Assembly (NCBI RefSeq): GCF_049537155.1
Contig: NZ_JBMVQZ010000003.1
Span: 62,001 to 126,000, forward strand
From: Limisphaera sp049537155
GTDB taxonomy: Bacteria; Verrucomicrobiota; Verrucomicrobiia; Limisphaerales; Limisphaeraceae
Direction: 5' to 3'
Length of the DNA: 64,000 nucleotides
Shown: positions 63,518 to 64,000 of the stretch, in pieces
Layout: each line of letters begins with the position of its first letter
Numbering within the stretch: position 1 is the first letter of the stretch
The notes under the pieces: generated by a model
The model's input: the letters and a program-made list of their open reading frames with translations, nothing else
Database searches by the model: none
What the model was told of the DNA's origin: nothing
Translations under genes and position numbers: made by a program

Positions 63518-64000
63518 AATACGCCTACTTCCCCGGGTGCTCCCTCAAAGGTCTGGGCCGCGCCTACGAGGAATCCCTCCTACCGGTCCTGCGCCACCTC
63601 GGTGTGGAGCTGCAGGAGCTGGACGACTGGAACTGCTGCGGCGCCACGGCGTACATGTCCGTGGACGAAAACCGCGCCGCCGTGCTCGCCTCCCGCAACC
63701 TGGCCCTCGCCGAGAAAAACGGGTCCACCGAGCTGCTCGCCCCCTGCAGCGCCTGCTACCTCGTCCTCAACAAGCTCCAACACCACATCACCGAATTCCC
63801 CGACCTCCGTTCCACCGTCCAAACCGCCCTGCAACGGGCCGGTCTCGCCTACAGCGGGACCGTCCGCGTCCGACACCCGCTCGACATCCTCGTCCATGAA
63901 ATCGGCCTGGACGTCATCCGCGAAAAGGTCATCCGCCCCCTGCGCGGCCTGAAAGTCGCCCCCTATTACGGCTGCCAGATCGTTCGCCCCTACGCCACCT
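63514..64000 (+). CDS. hdrB: HdrB-like CCG-domain protein, 3' truncated by window end
   Basis: The first 162 residues are visible. The N-terminal CCG domain is complete: 'YFPGCSLKGLGRAYEES', then 'WNCCGATAYMSV', then 'PCSACYLVLNKL'. This Cys-x~33-CCG-x~33-CxxC pattern ligates the unusual non-cubane cluster of HdrB. The second domain begins with 'APYYGCQIVRP' at the edge. It is co-translated with hdrC. A disulfide- or quinone-linked electron-transfer role is inferred; downstream genes outside the window would decide. Confidence 0.88.
   Translation, partial: MKYAYFPGCSLKGLGRAYEESLLPVLRHLGVELQELDDWNCCGATAYMSVDENRAAVLASRNLALAEKNGSTELLAPCSACYLVLNKLQHHITEFPDLRSTVQTALQRAGLAYSGTVRVRHPLDILVHEIGLDVIREKVIRPLRGLKVAPYYGCQIVRPYAT

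Overview
This 64 kb window is very GC-rich chromosomal DNA that is gene-dense on both strands. It contains no rRNA, tRNA, CRISPR array, insertion sequence or phage gene that I can recognise. The gene content points to the phylum Verrucomicrobiota, probably a Limisphaera- or Pedosphaera-like lineage. Evidence for this includes a prepilin-type protein of the Planctomycetota/Verrucomicrobiota kind, DUF1080 and DUF5069 proteins, a bacterial Ser/Thr kinase homologue, a PocR-AraC regulator and a lineage-variant EF-P. The phylum is an inference from gene families and not a sequence match.

Layout. 1-2.4 kb: a truncated ROK-family gene, a PIG-L deacetylase and an esterase. 2.5-8.7 kb: EF-P diverges from sdhCAB, the succinate dehydrogenase operon, which has a palindrome at its promoter and is followed by a BtpA-family gene; ferredoxin-NADP reductase converges on it. 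8.8-12.2 kb: DUF5069, a CcsA/HemX membrane protein, hemA and hemC (early tetrapyrrole synthesis). 12.2-17.1 kb: rnhC-radC-prmA diverge from mutY and a histone-deacetylase-superfamily gene. 17.2-20 kb: a xylose-isomerase-type enzyme, a frameshifted lipoprotein and a prepilin-like protein. 20-25 kb: B12-dependent metH and a degenerate Ser/Thr kinase. 25-31.7 kb: an RluA-type pseudouridine synthase, priA, a coiled-coil/TPR protein and a sigma-70 factor.

32-38.5 kb: a CarH-like B12-binding MerR regulator, tsaE-tsaB-thiE, lysine 2,3-aminomutase, and nusB-PHP-ftsY. 38.6-45.3 kb: a DUF1080 protein, a PocR-AraC regulator, a polyprenyl synthase with an ECF sigma factor and a small membrane protein, then purA and uppS. 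45.3-52.2 kb: a minus-strand type IV pilus/type II secretion-like assembly operon (secretin, PilM-PilN fusion, PilO-like, PilP-like, PilB/GspE ATPase). 52.4-62.1 kb: purD, the C-terminal half of a split carbamoyl-phosphate synthase large subunit, addB and a large hybrid histidine kinase. 62.4-64 kb: rhaM, then HdrC- and HdrB-like iron-sulfur genes that run off the window.

Together the genes describe a respiring heterotroph: SDH, haem synthesis, cytochrome assembly and an Hdr-like electron-transfer module. It has B12-dependent methionine synthesis and B12 light-sensing, t6A tRNA modification, and a surface filament or secretion machine.

A recurrent regulatory pattern is visible. Several genes at the head of transcription units have a TTGAC(A/T)-like box about 35-38 nt before the start codon, with a -10-like hexamer ending 6-9 nt before it. 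They have no Shine-Dalgarno sequence, which implies leaderless or nearly leaderless mRNAs. Many genes inside operons are coupled by ATGA overlaps instead.
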